64,000 nucleotides of DNA from an uncultured Prevotellaceae bacterium (lineage in GTDB: Bacteria; Bacteroidota; Bacteroidia; Bacteroidales; Bacteroidaceae). Positions 15,414 to 24,487 of this stretch are shown in pieces. Each line of letters begins with the position of its first letter. Within the stretch, counting starts at the first letter, position 1. Both the position numbers and the translations under genes were made by a program. Below the pieces are notes generated by a model, which was not told the DNA's origin, did no database searches, and saw only the letters and a program-made list of their open reading frames with translations. The stretch spans positions 62,001-126,000 of the forward strand of contig ONDS01000017.1 of the NCBI GenBank assembly GCA_900316685.1. Direction: 5' to 3'.

Positions 15414-18026
15414 TTAGTTCTTGAATCGGTAGTTGAGTGGTATGGATAGTTCGAAGCATGTGCCAGCGGGCTTGCCTTGGTCGTCGTACAGGTCGGTCAC
15501 CGTCTCGCGGATGGGCTGGTCGTTGCTTTGGTTGAACAGCTCTATCTGCTCATGCAGTATACGCAGCCCTTGCTTGCTGGAGTTAAGGTTGAGGTGGGCC
15601 GCCTGGGCACGTCCCACACCGTCGTCCTTCACCATCACGATCAGTCGTCCGTCGTGCTGTGTCACGCTCACCTCCACCTTGCCGCCCTTCGTCTTGTTGC
15701 CGATGCCGTGTTTCACTGCGTTCTGGCAATAGGTGTAGAGGGCCATGGTGGGCATGAGAGCTTGGCTGTCGACATTGTCGCCCATGGTGATGGCGTACTG
15801 CAGCCGCGCGCCGAAGCGCAGTTTCTCCAGGGCCAGGTAGTTGCGTATATAGCTCACCTCTTCGGCCACGCTGCGCGCCGGTTTGTCGATGTCGGCGAGA
15901 GTCTGGTTGGTGAAGTGGCTGTACACCTTCAGGTAGTCGATGGCCTCGTCGGTGGAGTTGTTCATCAGGTAGTATTCGATGCCTGCCAGCACATTGGTGT
16001 GGAAGTGGGGAATGGCTTTCAGCCGTATGGCGCTGATTTGCAGCTCTTTCTGTTTTTTCTCCCGTTCCAGCCGCACCATCTTCTTCTGTTGCCGCCGTCG
16101 TTCCATGCGCAGAGCCAGCCACCAGCTCACGCCGCCGAGTAGCAGCATGGAAACCAACCCTATGGCGGAGTGTCTCCACCAGGGTCTGGGTTCCTCGATG
16201 ATGGTTGTGGCGGGGGCCTGGGCCATCAGCCGCTCTGGTCGGAAGGATACCATCTCTTCCAGTCCCGCCAACCATATGGTGCCGTCGTCGGTCTCCGCCA
16301 TGGGGGTGTTCATGGGCTCCACAATGGTGAACCCGTTGGTATGGTCGAACCACTGTGCCTTCATCACATGGCAGTCGCTGTCTACTTGTGCGATGAGCAG
16401 TCCGTCGATGGCACCCACGATGAGGAATCCCCGCGGCGAAAGGTGCAGGGTGCGTATCTCATGGCCGCTGAGCTGGGGCAGCTGGCCGTTCATCGGCTCC
16501 ACCTGTTGGTGGCGGATGAGGTAGAGCGAGTCGTTGGAGGCGAAGATGATATGTCCTTGGCTGTCGGCGGTCATGGTGCTGACCACCTTCTTCTCTTTCA
16601 GTGTGGTCGTCGTGTTCCCTTGTCGCCAACCGCTGATGAGGTAAAGACCGGAACTGCTGCCCACCCACAGGTCGCCTCGGTCGTCGGCGGCGCAGCACCA
16701 GGGGCGCATGATGTCCTGGCTGAGGGTGTCGGTATGTTGGCTCTTCTCGTCGTATGCCAGCACCTCTTGCCGCGTGCCGATGATGAGCCGTCCGGCGGCC
16801 TGTGCTACAAACTGGTAACGGTCCATGGGCAGTCCCAGCCAACGCAGCCGTCCGTCGTCGATGGCGGCCACATCGCCTTTGCCCACCATATACACAGTCT
16901 GTCCTATCCTAGTGGTGGTAGGGTTGAAGAACTGTCCCTCCTCGGCATGACGCTCATGCCCGTCGATGAGCAGGCTGCCGTTGAGTGTGCCCATGATGAT
17001 ATGCTGTTGGTTGTCGGCGCAGAGGGCACGCACAATGTCGTTGTCGTCGTGTAGGCGATGAAGCGTGAATTCGTTGTGGAAGAAGAGGTACACTCCTTGG
17101 TAGGTGGCCATCCACAGACGTTGCCAACGGTCCACGAACAGGCTTTTGATGAGGTTGAAGCCTCCGGCCAACTTGCTCACGCCATGCTGGTCGTAATGGT
17201 ATAGGTTGTGTGCGTCGGCGATGAAGAAGCCTCCCTGCCGGTCGTTGCGCACGAACAGACCGTAGTCGGGTGCCTCGAAGCGGTAGGGGGTTGACATCGT
17301 CAGCCTGCCGTCATGCAGCGTGTAGATGCCGTCGGCGGCAAAAGCATAGAGGTGGTCTCCCTCCTTGGCGAGGGTGAAAATGTCGTCCTTGGCTGTCAGC
17401 ATCCGCCATCGCTTGTCGCACACCACATACAGGCCTTGGTCGGTGGGCACGTAGATGTCATCATCATCGATGTACATCTTACGGTCGGGAGTCATGCGGT
17501 CGAACACCTCCCCTTTGAGCCACGGTTTCCATCCGTCGTCGTCCATGCGCACGATCATGCGATGGGTCTCTTGCTCATCTTCCAACAGTAACATGCGAGG
17601 GGACAGGTCCGTGGCGTTGAAATTGTTGAGCAGCCAGTGGTGCGGTTGGTCGCCGCTCTTATGGGTGAGCCATTGCTGCGAGGGGTCGATGGGGCGCATC
17701 ACGGCTTCCTTGCCGTCGACGAGCCATCGGCGGCGGAACCCCAAGGCACTCACCCCCTCTTCCGTCTCTGTAAAAGCCACGATGTTTTCCCTGCGTCCTT
17801 TCAGGTAGGGGGTGAGCGTGCGTCCGTCATAACGCACGAAGCCCGACAGTGTGCCTATCCAGATATAGCCGCGGCTGTCCTGCCACACCGTCTCGGCCTG
17901 CATCTGTGGCAGTCCGTCGAGGGTGGTGAAGCGGCGGTGGCTCAGCCTGCTGGCGATGGTGTCGCCGGCGCAGAGGTGGATGGCCGCCAGTAAGACGCAA
18001 ATGGTCGTTGTCAATACTCTTTTCAT
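15414..18026 (-). CDS. LytS-type sensor histidine kinase with periplasmic beta-propeller
   Basis: 870 residues from the ATG at 18026, chosen for its signal peptide (MKRVLTTTICVLLAAIHLCAG) and promoter position. Residues about 25-620 are repeated two-component-regulator propeller strands (LPQMQAETVWQDSRGYIWIG-like) that sense a ligand outside. One membrane helix (about 630-650) and a short coiled coil lead to a His_kinase (PF06580) domain with the phospho-acceptor segment IPHFHTN instead of the common NPHFLFN, the N-box QNAVKHGIGNK and glycine loop KDDGVGRAQ. It lacks the Y_Y_Y and AraC parts of hybrid regulators. Partner: the downstream LytTR regulator. Confidence 0.88.
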   Translation of the reverse strand: MKRVLTTTICVLLAAIHLCAGDTIASRLSHRRFTTLDGLPQMQAETVWQDSRGYIWIGTLSGFVRYDGRTLTPYLKGRRENIVAFTETEEGVSALGFRRRWLVDGKEAVMRPIDPSQQWLTHKSGDQPHHWLLNNFNATDLSPRMLLLEDEQETHRMIVRMDDDGWKPWLKGEVFDRMTPDRKMYIDDDDIYVPTDQGLYVVCDKRWRMLTAKDDIFTLAKEGDHLYAFAADGIYTLHDGRLTMSTPYRFEAPDYGLFVRNDRQGGFFIADAHNLYHYDQHGVSKLAGGFNLIKSLFVDRWQRLWMATYQGVYLFFHNEFTLHRLHDDNDIVRALCADNQQHIIMGTLNGSLLIDGHERHAEEGQFFNPTTTRIGQTVYMVGKGDVAAIDDGRLRWLGLPMDRYQFVAQAAGRLIIGTRQEVLAYDEKSQHTDTLSQDIMRPWCCAADDRGDLWVGSSSGLYLISGWRQGNTTTTLKEKKVVSTMTADSQGHIIFASNDSLYLIRHQQVEPMNGQLPQLSGHEIRTLHLSPRGFLIVGAIDGLLIAQVDSDCHVMKAQWFDHTNGFTIVEPMNTPMAETDDGTIWLAGLEEMVSFRPERLMAQAPATTIIEEPRPWWRHSAIGLVSMLLLGGVSWWLALRMERRRQQKKMVRLEREKKQKELQISAIRLKAIPHFHTNVLAGIEYYLMNNSTDEAIDYLKVYSHFTNQTLADIDKPARSVAEEVSYIRNYLALEKLRFGARLQYAITMGDNVDSQALMPTMALYTYCQNAVKHGIGNKTKGGKVEVSVTQHDGRLIVMVKDDGVGRAQAAHLNLNSSKQGLRILHEQIELFNQSNDQPIRETVTDLYDDQGKPAGTCFELSIPLNYRFKN

Positions 18027-18032
18027 CCACCG

Positions 18033-18063
18033 CAAAGTTATGCTTTTTTCCCCTTTTCTCCAA
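18033..18063 (-). promoter_or_regulatory. Promoter of the sensor kinase gene, nearly leaderless
   Basis: On the minus strand TTG (18063-18061), 20-bp spacer and TAACTTTG (18040-18033). Only six bases (CGGTGG) separate the -7 box from the ATG at 18026, so transcription should begin at or next to the start codon. Confidence 0.65.
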
Positions 18064-18269
18064 TACCTCCCGCTGCTTTGGCGGAACTTTTTTCGTCTCG
18101 TCATCCGAAAAGCCCCTCTCGTCACGCATGAAGGGCGGTTCGTCAAAATCAGTTTTTCAGGGCATGGATAACGGATTCTTTCAAGTATATTTGCATAATA
18201 CAATACTTATTTTATTGTAGTTCAATACCCGGGATTTGTCCTTTTCCGTAAACAATTAACTCAAACAAT

Positions 18270-20717
18270 ATGACCAACATGAAATTTTTCCAAAAGCGGG
18301 CAATACCGTCGTTGCTCCTCTCATTGTTCGCCTGTCTCACGTCGTGGGCGCAGTATGTAGCCATTTATGCCGATCCCTATTCTGGCGGCATGGTGCAGGT
18401 GGGAACGGAAAGGCCGTTGGATGCTTTTTCCGATGGAGCCTCATTCACGATTGCCAATTCAGGAGAGACCGTTTATTTCAGCTACGAGCCTTTCAGTGAT
18501 TATCAGTTCAAGGGAATCAGGTACACCAACCTATCAAGTGATGCCGTGGTCGAGGTGGCCGACGGTATCTATTCCTTCACCATGCCCGATTTCACAGGCG
18601 ACAATTTCTGGGTGTCCATCTTCGTGGAATTGGAGAAAATACCTGTCGTCGTCACGGGAATCGATATCAACGAGGAAAACTTCCCCGACCCACAGTTCCG
18701 TAGTTGGCTGCTCAAACAGTCCTATGGTACCGATGCGGTGATAACCGACGACGAGATGGCCACTATCACACAAATCGAAGCATCGGCAAGCGGCATAACT
18801 GACCTCACAGGAATAGAATACTTCACAGAGCTCACGGCACTCAAAGTGCAGAATTATGCCGACACTCCTGAAGAAGACTGCAACAGGATAAGCTCTCTCA
18901 ATCTATCTGCTCTACCCAAACTGCGCACGTTGTGGTGTAGCTACAACCAGATAGGCACCCTCGATGTCTCCGCCTGCCCCGAGCTGAGAGATTTGCATTG
19001 CAACGACAATGCGTTGACGCAACTCTTGGTGGCCGACAATAACAACCTCTCGCTACTCTACTGCGACAATAACCAGTTGGTTACACTTGATGTGACTGCC
19101 AATCCTAACCTGGCGGTGCTATCGTGCCATGGCAACCAACTCACGGCACTCGATGTCACCAATAACCTGCTCCTGGAACAACTGTACTGCGAAAACAACC
19201 AGATCATCTCGATTGACGTGACCAATCACGACAAACTGATGCTCCTCAACTGCAACGATAACCAGTTGACGGCCCTTGACCTGACGGGTTGCACCGAACT
19301 GTTCCAGTTTTATTGCTACAACAACCGCATCGGAGGCCAGGCGATGACCGACATGGTCAACTCACTGGAAACGCCGCCTCGCGGCGGCTATATGGTGGTC
19401 GTCGACTTGGGCAGCGGGATAGAGCAAAACGACATCACCCAAGAGCAGGCCGACGTGGCAAAAGCAAAAAACTGGTCGGTGGAAGCCATCGAGGGTGAAG
19501 ACTTCATTCCTTATCCTAAGAGCGACGACCATGACTACGTCGACCTCGGTCTGCCCAGCGGCACCTTGTGGGCCACCTGCAATGTGGGGGCTACGACACC
19601 GCAGGGCATCGGCCTCTTCTTCGCCTGGGGCGACACCGTAGGTCATGGCAGCGACATCTCCGATGGCTATTTGTTCAGTTGGGAGAACTACAAGTGGGCT
19701 GAGGTGTCGGGCGAGGATACCTATTTCACCAAATACTGCTCCGACGGCAGCCGCGCCAAGGATGGGCTCACCGACGGCAAGGTGGAACTCGACCCGGAGG
19801 ATGATGCCGCCTATGTCAACTGGGGCAGTCAGTGGCGCACACCTTCCAAGGAACAGCTCGACGAGTTGAAGGACCTCTGCACATGGACGGCCACCACGCT
19901 CCATGGCGTTGAGGGATACGAGGTGACAGGTCCCAATGGCAACACCATCTTCCTGCCCGAGACGGGGTGGCGCATCGACGACATGTTGCTCGAGGGCGGC
20001 GCTTATTGGTCGTGCACCACCAATCCCGAGGACGACGGCGGAGCCTATTACCTAGGATGGGACGATTATGGGGAGTATACCTATGGCGGACGGCTCGACG
20101 GACAATGCGTGCGCCCTGTGGTCAACATGATAAAGGCAACTATCTCTACCTCCACCTACGCCACGCTCTATTATGAGCATGTGAGCCTGGCCATACCAGA
20201 GGGAGTGGAAGCTTATACGGTCGCCAGAGGCGACGGCACCATCACGCTGACACCTCTCGATGGGGTCGTTCCCGCAGGTTGTCCCGTGGTCATCCATGGC
20301 GCTGAAGGAGCGTATTCCTTCATGGCCACCTATGCCGAACCCTTCGAGGGCGTCAACGACCTCATCGGCTCGGAAGAAGGAGGCCGCTATTCCGAGGAGG
20401 GCTATAAGTATTATGTGCTCTGCTATAAGAATGCCGACAAGGACCCCGAGGAGGTGGGCTTCTTCTTCCTGACGGGCTCGAAAGGCAAATATGCTGAGGT
20501 GAAGGCACACCAGGCTTATATGAGGGCACCGCTTGAGAATGCCAATGCCGATGGCTATGCCTTGTCATGGGGCGAGAGCGGCCCGACGGGCATCACATCC
20601 ATCGACCAACCCGTAGCCGCCGGTCAGGTGTATACGCTCTCGGGTGTGCGTGTCGATGGGCGACGCTTGCAGAAAGGCGTCTATATTGTCGATGGCCGCA
20701 AGATGGTGGTGAAATGA
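18270..20717 (+). CDS. Secreted leucine-rich repeat surface protein with FISUMP-like domain
   Basis: 815 residues from ATG 18270 (alternative Met at 18279). Signal peptide to about residue 30. Order: N-terminal strand-rich region; leucine-rich repeats at about 170-370 with 21-residue units (LDVSACPELRDLHCNDNALTQ type, N-Q/L-x-x-L-D-V motif); a domain starting DYVDLGLPSGTLWATCNVGA, common in Bacteroidetes fibrobacter-succinogenes-paralog-like proteins; a beta region; and the C-terminal tail YTLSGVRVDGRRLQKGVYIV, then DGRKMVVK, similar to tails at 13557 and 54493. Likely exported and surface-attached; ligand unknown. Confidence 0.82.
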   Translation: MTNMKFFQKRAIPSLLLSLFACLTSWAQYVAIYADPYSGGMVQVGTERPLDAFSDGASFTIANSGETVYFSYEPFSDYQFKGIRYTNLSSDAVVEVADGIYSFTMPDFTGDNFWVSIFVELEKIPVVVTGIDINEENFPDPQFRSWLLKQSYGTDAVITDDEMATITQIEASASGITDLTGIEYFTELTALKVQNYADTPEEDCNRISSLNLSALPKLRTLWCSYNQIGTLDVSACPELRDLHCNDNALTQLLVADNNNLSLLYCDNNQLVTLDVTANPNLAVLSCHGNQLTALDVTNNLLLEQLYCENNQIISIDVTNHDKLMLLNCNDNQLTALDLTGCTELFQFYCYNNRIGGQAMTDMVNSLETPPRGGYMVVVDLGSGIEQNDITQEQADVAKAKNWSVEAIEGEDFIPYPKSDDHDYVDLGLPSGTLWATCNVGATTPQGIGLFFAWGDTVGHGSDISDGYLFSWENYKWAEVSGEDTYFTKYCSDGSRAKDGLTDGKVELDPEDDAAYVNWGSQWRTPSKEQLDELKDLCTWTATTLHGVEGYEVTGPNGNTIFLPETGWRIDDMLLEGGAYWSCTTNPEDDGGAYYLGWDDYGEYTYGGRLDGQCVRPVVNMIKATISTSTYATLYYEHVSLAIPEGVEAYTVARGDGTITLTPLDGVVPAGCPVVIHGAEGAYSFMATYAEPFEGVNDLIGSEEGGRYSEEGYKYYVLCYKNADKDPEEVGFFFLTGSKGKYAEVKAHQAYMRAPLENANADGYALSWGESGPTGITSIDQPVAAGQVYTLSGVRVDGRRLQKGVYIVDGRKMVVK

Positions 20718-20840
20718 CAAGATGAAAAGCAACGGATAATCCCTTTCGGGAATATAGCAAGAGTAGCCAAGACATAGTACTTGGCTACTTTTTTCTTGCT
20801 TTTGGTGTTTATTTGTAGAAAAAGTATTACCTTTACCCCC

Positions 20841-21518
20841 ATGAAACAAGCAGAGATACCGGAAATGCCGGGTATGCGCCGGCGAGCGATGACCATCGAC
20901 ATCATCAAGGCCAACAAGGTGGCATTGTGGGTGCTCCTGGGCTCGCTGGTCCTTTTCGGCGGCCTCTTCCTCCTGGTTTGGGGCTGGAATCATATTGCTC
21001 AGGGCTTCTCCGAGCGTTATGGCGAGGGAGCATCCTCCTGGCAGTTCCTCATCGATTGGTGTGTCATCATGGTCATCATGGTGGCGGGTGTGGTGCTCCA
21101 CGAACTCATCCATGGCATCACCTGGGCTTGTTATGCTCGGCGGGGCTTCCGCGCCATCAGCTATGGCGTGATATGGAAGATGCTCACTCCCTACACCCAT
21201 TGCGACGAACCCATGCACATCCGACCCTATGTGGTGGCATGCCTCATGCCCGGCATCGTCCTGGGCGTCATCCCCTCCATCGTCTCCATCGTCATTGGCT
21301 GGGTGCCCCTGCTGGTCTTCGGCATCTTCTTCATCGCCGGTGCCATGGGCGATGTGCTCATAGTATGGATGCTGCGCAAAGAGGACCCCACCTACATGGT
21401 GCTTGACCATCCCACCGAACCAGGCTACTTCATCTATGAGCCGGAACCCTCAACCCTTAACCCTCAAAACTACGAATTTCACAAATTCACGAATTCTGAC
21501 TGCACCCACGACCCTTAA
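20841..21518 (+). CDS. DUF3267-like membrane protein with HELIH motif
   Basis: 225 residues from the ATG at 20841; the frame extends 20 codons upstream but those codons overlap promoter-like sequence. Four or five membrane segments. HELIHG (near residue 85) is a zincin-type HExxH motif in a membrane helix, as in DUF3267 proteins, which resemble site-2 proteases. A second conserved stretch is YTHCDEPMHIRPYVVACLMPGI. Peptidase function for the family is not established. The C-terminal 25 residues are encoded by the start of a low-complexity repeat (ACCCTCAAA words) and are probably not conserved. Confidence 0.72.
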   Translation: MKQAEIPEMPGMRRRAMTIDIIKANKVALWVLLGSLVLFGGLFLLVWGWNHIAQGFSERYGEGASSWQFLIDWCVIMVIMVAGVVLHELIHGITWACYARRGFRAISYGVIWKMLTPYTHCDEPMHIRPYVVACLMPGIVLGVIPSIVSIVIGWVPLLVFGIFFIAGAMGDVLIVWMLRKEDPTYMVLDHPTEPGYFIYEPEPSTLNPQNYEFHKFTNSDCTHDP

Positions 21519-21816
21519 CCCTCAAAACTATGAATTACGGATTCCACAGATTCCATGGATTCGAGGACTAAGTAACTCTTTCCCCTCCTTTTCCAAAGGA
21601 GGGGCAGGGGTGGTTTGTAAGAAACAGTCCCAACCTCTTTTTGTTATTCTATCTTTTTAATATTTCCTAACAACGAATTTAACGATTTTCACGAATGAAC
21701 CACCCTCTTTCTGGATAATTATTCCAATTATTCTATTTTCTTTCCAAACAACGAATTTCCAACAGCCCCCTCAACCCTAACCCCTAACCCCTGAACCCTA
21801 AACCCTCAACCCTCAC
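21519..21816. repeat. Low-complexity intergenic mosaic ending in CCCTAA-like repeats
   Basis: Contains degenerate words around ACCCTCAAAACTACGAATT, a palindrome CCCCTCCTTTTCCAAAGGAGG at 21582, and at 21765-21816 about nine units of CCCTAA/CCCCTAA/CCCTGAA/CCCTCAA running up to the start codon of the TPR gene. The complementary strand is regularly G-rich. No gene was seen. Confidence 0.7.
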
Positions 21817-22698
21817 ATGTCCTTCTTCAAGAAATTATTTGGAAGCGGCGAAAGCAAACCGCAGACGACAGAACAACCTGTCAAGCAAGAGGTGTCGTTC
21901 GACACGTTGAAATATGATGGTATACGCGCGCTGCGCAGTGGACAACTCGATTTTGCCGAGCAATGTTTCTTCCAGGCTCTCGAACAAGAGGAAGACCTGG
22001 AGATACACGACTATCTGTCGCAACTCTACCTCATGCGCGACCGTCTCGACGAGGCGCTCGCCGAGGTGCGCATTATGGCGGAGGCTCAGCCCGACAATCT
22101 GCCCATACGTCTGCGCATGGCGCATGTGGCTTTCATGAAAGAAGACTATGACACGCTACATGAGTCGTGTGATGCCGTGCTGTCGCAGGATGGCACCAAC
22201 GTCGAGGCGCTGTTGCTTCTCGGCCGGGCCGAGATGGCCCATGGCCAATGGGCGCAGGCGGTGGAATGGCTCACCAAGGGCATCGAGGCTGAACCCCGGT
22301 TCGTCGATGGTTATTTGTTCCGTGGTGAGGCTTATCGCCGGCAGCAACTGTTCAGCGAGGCGCAGGCTGATGTCGACACCTTGGAAGGGATGATTCCCGA
22401 CAATGAGGATGTGCTTTTGCTCAAGGCGCGTCTGACCAAGGACCAAGGCGATAATCTGGCGGCGGAACAGATCTACGGCCAGGTGATCGATGTCAATCCT
22501 TTCTGTGTGGCGGCTTTTGTCGAGCGCAGCGTGGTGCGTCTCGCCTTGGGCGACCAGCAAGGAGCGAAGGAAGATGGCGACATGGCCCTCTCGCTGCGTC
22601 CCGAGGAAACGGTGGACGATGGCAATCCGCAAGAGGGAATAGAGAAGAAGGTGGAGGAATCGATGCGAAAGACAGCCATCCCTTGGGATTATCATTGA
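21817..22698 (+). CDS. Cytoplasmic TPR-repeat protein
   Basis: 293 residues without signal peptide or membrane segment. After a basic/polar N-terminus (MSFFKKLFGSGESKPQ), residues 30-265 hold about seven TPR units (ALRSGQLDFAEQCFFQALEQ, QLYLMRDRLDEALAEVRIM, LLLLGRAEMAHGQWAQAVEW, YLFRGEAYRRQQLFSEAQAD). Scaffold function; partner unknown. Monocistronic by spacing. The start codon directly follows a CCCTAA-type repeat, so the 5' UTR is C-rich rather than A-rich. Confidence 0.8.
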   Translation: MSFFKKLFGSGESKPQTTEQPVKQEVSFDTLKYDGIRALRSGQLDFAEQCFFQALEQEEDLEIHDYLSQLYLMRDRLDEALAEVRIMAEAQPDNLPIRLRMAHVAFMKEDYDTLHESCDAVLSQDGTNVEALLLLGRAEMAHGQWAQAVEWLTKGIEAEPRFVDGYLFRGEAYRRQQLFSEAQADVDTLEGMIPDNEDVLLLKARLTKDQGDNLAAEQIYGQVIDVNPFCVAAFVERSVVRLALGDQQGAKEDGDMALSLRPEETVDDGNPQEGIEKKVEESMRKTAIPWDYH

Positions 22699-23049
22699 AT
22701 AGGACCCCTGCAAGAATCCCTTTTGTAGGGACGGTGCCCCATGTCCGCCCATGAAAAAGCGAACACTAATCACACAAATCTTCACGAATATTCGAATCCA
22801 TTCCTATCACATATCTCTTCGTGACTCCTTTGATTCTTGTTCGTCATCATCTTCATTCGTTCATTCAGCAATTCATGTGTTTTTAACATGAATTGCCGTG
22901 AATGAACCATGAATGATCAGGAATTCACTCATTCGTTAATTCGGGATAAAAGGGAGGGAAACTTGAGCTGTTTGCATTTTTTTCGCCTAATAATCGGCTT
23001 TTTCCCCCATTTTTTTGTACTTTTGTAACTTATGAAAAATGCTTAATTT
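22699..23049. other. Intergenic region with one repeat element and a long inverted repeat
   Basis: 22723-22754 is a copy of the TGTAGGG(G/A)CGGTGCC element. 22853-22916 forms a long hairpin: GCAATTCATGT (22868-22878) against ACATGAATTGC (22886-22896), extended by TTCATTCA/TGAATGAA and TCATTC/GAATGA. No coding frame was recognised. Confidence 0.6.
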
Positions 23050-23502
23050 ATGAAAAGAATCAATAGTATGGATTACAATGGATTATATGACCATGCATTG
23101 CGGATAGCCATCCAAGCGCATCACGAACAGAAGGACAAGTCGGGACGTGAGTATATCATGCATCCGATTCGGGTGGCGGAGCGTTGTAAGAATCCGAAGG
23201 CAAAAATCGTGGCTTTGCTGCACGATACGATCGAGGATACCGAAGTGACACCAGCCTCCCTTCGGGAAGAGGGCTTCCCTGAGGAAATCATTGATGCCGT
23301 GTTGTCTGTAACGAAACAAGAGGGTGAAAGCTATGAGGACTTTGTGCATAGAGCCTCTGAAAATCCTATTGGCAGGGAGGTGAAGATTGCCGACTTGGAG
23401 GATAACATGGATATTCGCCGGTTAAAGGAAATTACAGATGAAGATGTGGTTCGCCTTCGGAAATACCTTCGTGCTTGGCAATATTTGATTCAAATAGGAT
23501 AA
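23050..23502 (+). CDS. Small HD-domain hydrolase (SpoT/MESH1-like)
   Basis: 150 residues (alternative Met at 23068). An HD domain of the RelA/SpoT hydrolase type: Y-I-M-H-P-I-R-V (first His), ALLHDTIEDT (HD plus ED pair) and VKIADLEDNMD. There is no synthetase, TGS or ACT domain, so it is a short single-domain protein like small alarmone hydrolases (MESH1). It may hydrolyse (p)ppGpp or another nucleotide; the substrate cannot be told from sequence. Stands alone. Confidence 0.75.
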   Translation: MKRINSMDYNGLYDHALRIAIQAHHEQKDKSGREYIMHPIRVAERCKNPKAKIVALLHDTIEDTEVTPASLREEGFPEEIIDAVLSVTKQEGESYEDFVHRASENPIGREVKIADLEDNMDIRRLKEITDEDVVRLRKYLRAWQYLIQIG

Positions 23503-23727
23503 TCAGACGACAAACGCTCCATCGTTGTTGATATCTCTGCTGGTTTGTCATTATTCAGAATATTGGTCTTGCAAGATTCTGAATGGGTAAGGTCGTCTGC
23601 TGTAGGGGCTGAGTTGATGTCTGCCCTCCATTGGGTATAAATCAACTATGCCCTTTCATGTTGTGGAAGGAAGGGTGCGGATAAACAGCGCTGTTGCATA
23701 TGGATGTAAAATCACGTGTTTTGGGTA
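23503..23727. other. Intergenic region
   Basis: Contains an inverted repeat ATTCAGAAT/ATTCTGAAT (about 23552-23584) that may act as a weak terminator, and a diverged TGTAGGGGC...GCCC element near 23601-23628. No gene seen. Confidence 0.4.
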
Positions 23728-23758
23728 TTGTGGTGTAGGGGGATTAGCCATACCTTTG
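23728..23758 (+). promoter_or_regulatory. Promoter of the methyltransferase gene
   Basis: TTG at 23728-23730, 20-bp spacer, TACCTTTG at 23751-23758; start codon at 23800. Confidence 0.65.
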
Positions 23759-23799
23759 CAGTGGTTTTTAAAATTGTTCTTAACTATAAAGATTCTAAC

Positions 23800-24426
23800 A
23801 TGAGCAGCTTTTTGAAAAAGATTTTCACACAGTGCGCCCACCCGAAAGGACGGATGGGGCGATTGATGCTGAAGTTTATGAACCTGACACATGCTCCGCT
23901 GACCAACTGGGGCTTAGGACTAATCGAATTCCAGGATGGCTGGACGATGCTCGACATAGGATGCGGTGGAGGAAAGACTCTGCAAAGGCTCCTCAAGAGG
24001 AGCAAAGGGGGCGTGGCTTACGGCATCGACATCTCGGATGAGAGCGTGGCTAAGGCACGCGAGAATAATGCCGACGTGCTCGACAAGCAGGTGTTCGTTC
24101 AGAAAGGTACGGCGGAACAACTGCCTTACGATGAAGGGATGTTCGACCTGGTGACTGCCGTCGAGACGGTCTATTTCTGGCCCAACCTGCCCGACTGTAT
24201 CAAGGGCGTTCACAGGGCGCTCAAACCCGGAGGTCGTTTCGTCGTCATGGTTGAGGTGGTAGATGAGGACTCCAAATGGACAAAGGTAGTGGAGGGCATG
24301 AACATCTATACGCCGGAGCAAATGAAACGGTTGCTCGACGATGCCGGCTTCGGGCAGACCCAAATACATAGGAAGAAGCCGATGTATGCCGTCATCATGG
24401 GCGTGAAGGCAAAAGACCAAGGGTGA
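23800..24426 (+). CDS. Class I SAM-dependent methyltransferase
   Basis: 208 residues from the ATG at 23800, downstream of a good promoter (the frame is open further upstream but crosses it). Motif I is MLDIGCGGGKTL, motif II GIDISDESV, and the post-I region LPYDEGMFDLVTAVETVYFWPNL, all typical of Methyltransf_11/25 small-molecule methyltransferases. Substrate unknown. Single-gene transcription unit ending in a shared convergent terminator. Confidence 0.85.
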   Translation: MSSFLKKIFTQCAHPKGRMGRLMLKFMNLTHAPLTNWGLGLIEFQDGWTMLDIGCGGGKTLQRLLKRSKGGVAYGIDISDESVAKARENNADVLDKQVFVQKGTAEQLPYDEGMFDLVTAVETVYFWPNLPDCIKGVHRALKPGGRFVVMVEVVDEDSKWTKVVEGMNIYTPEQMKRLLDDAGFGQTQIHRKKPMYAVIMGVKAKDQG

Positions 24427-24455
24427 TCCTCATCAGCGCAAGCGACAAAAACTGT

Positions 24456-24485
24456 GGGGTGGGAGGTGTTTTTATCTCTCACCCC
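24456..24485. terminator. Convergent terminator between methyltransferase and lipoprotein genes
   Basis: GGGGTGGGAG (24456-24465) pairs with CTCTCACCCC (24476-24485), one mismatch, around a T-rich loop; both genes converge here. Confidence 0.5.
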
Positions 24486-24487
24486 TC

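Noticed and set aside
20565-21410. 281-codon minus-strand frame
   Set aside because: Opposite the DUF3267 gene and the LRR gene end; His/Asp-rich composition without motifs.
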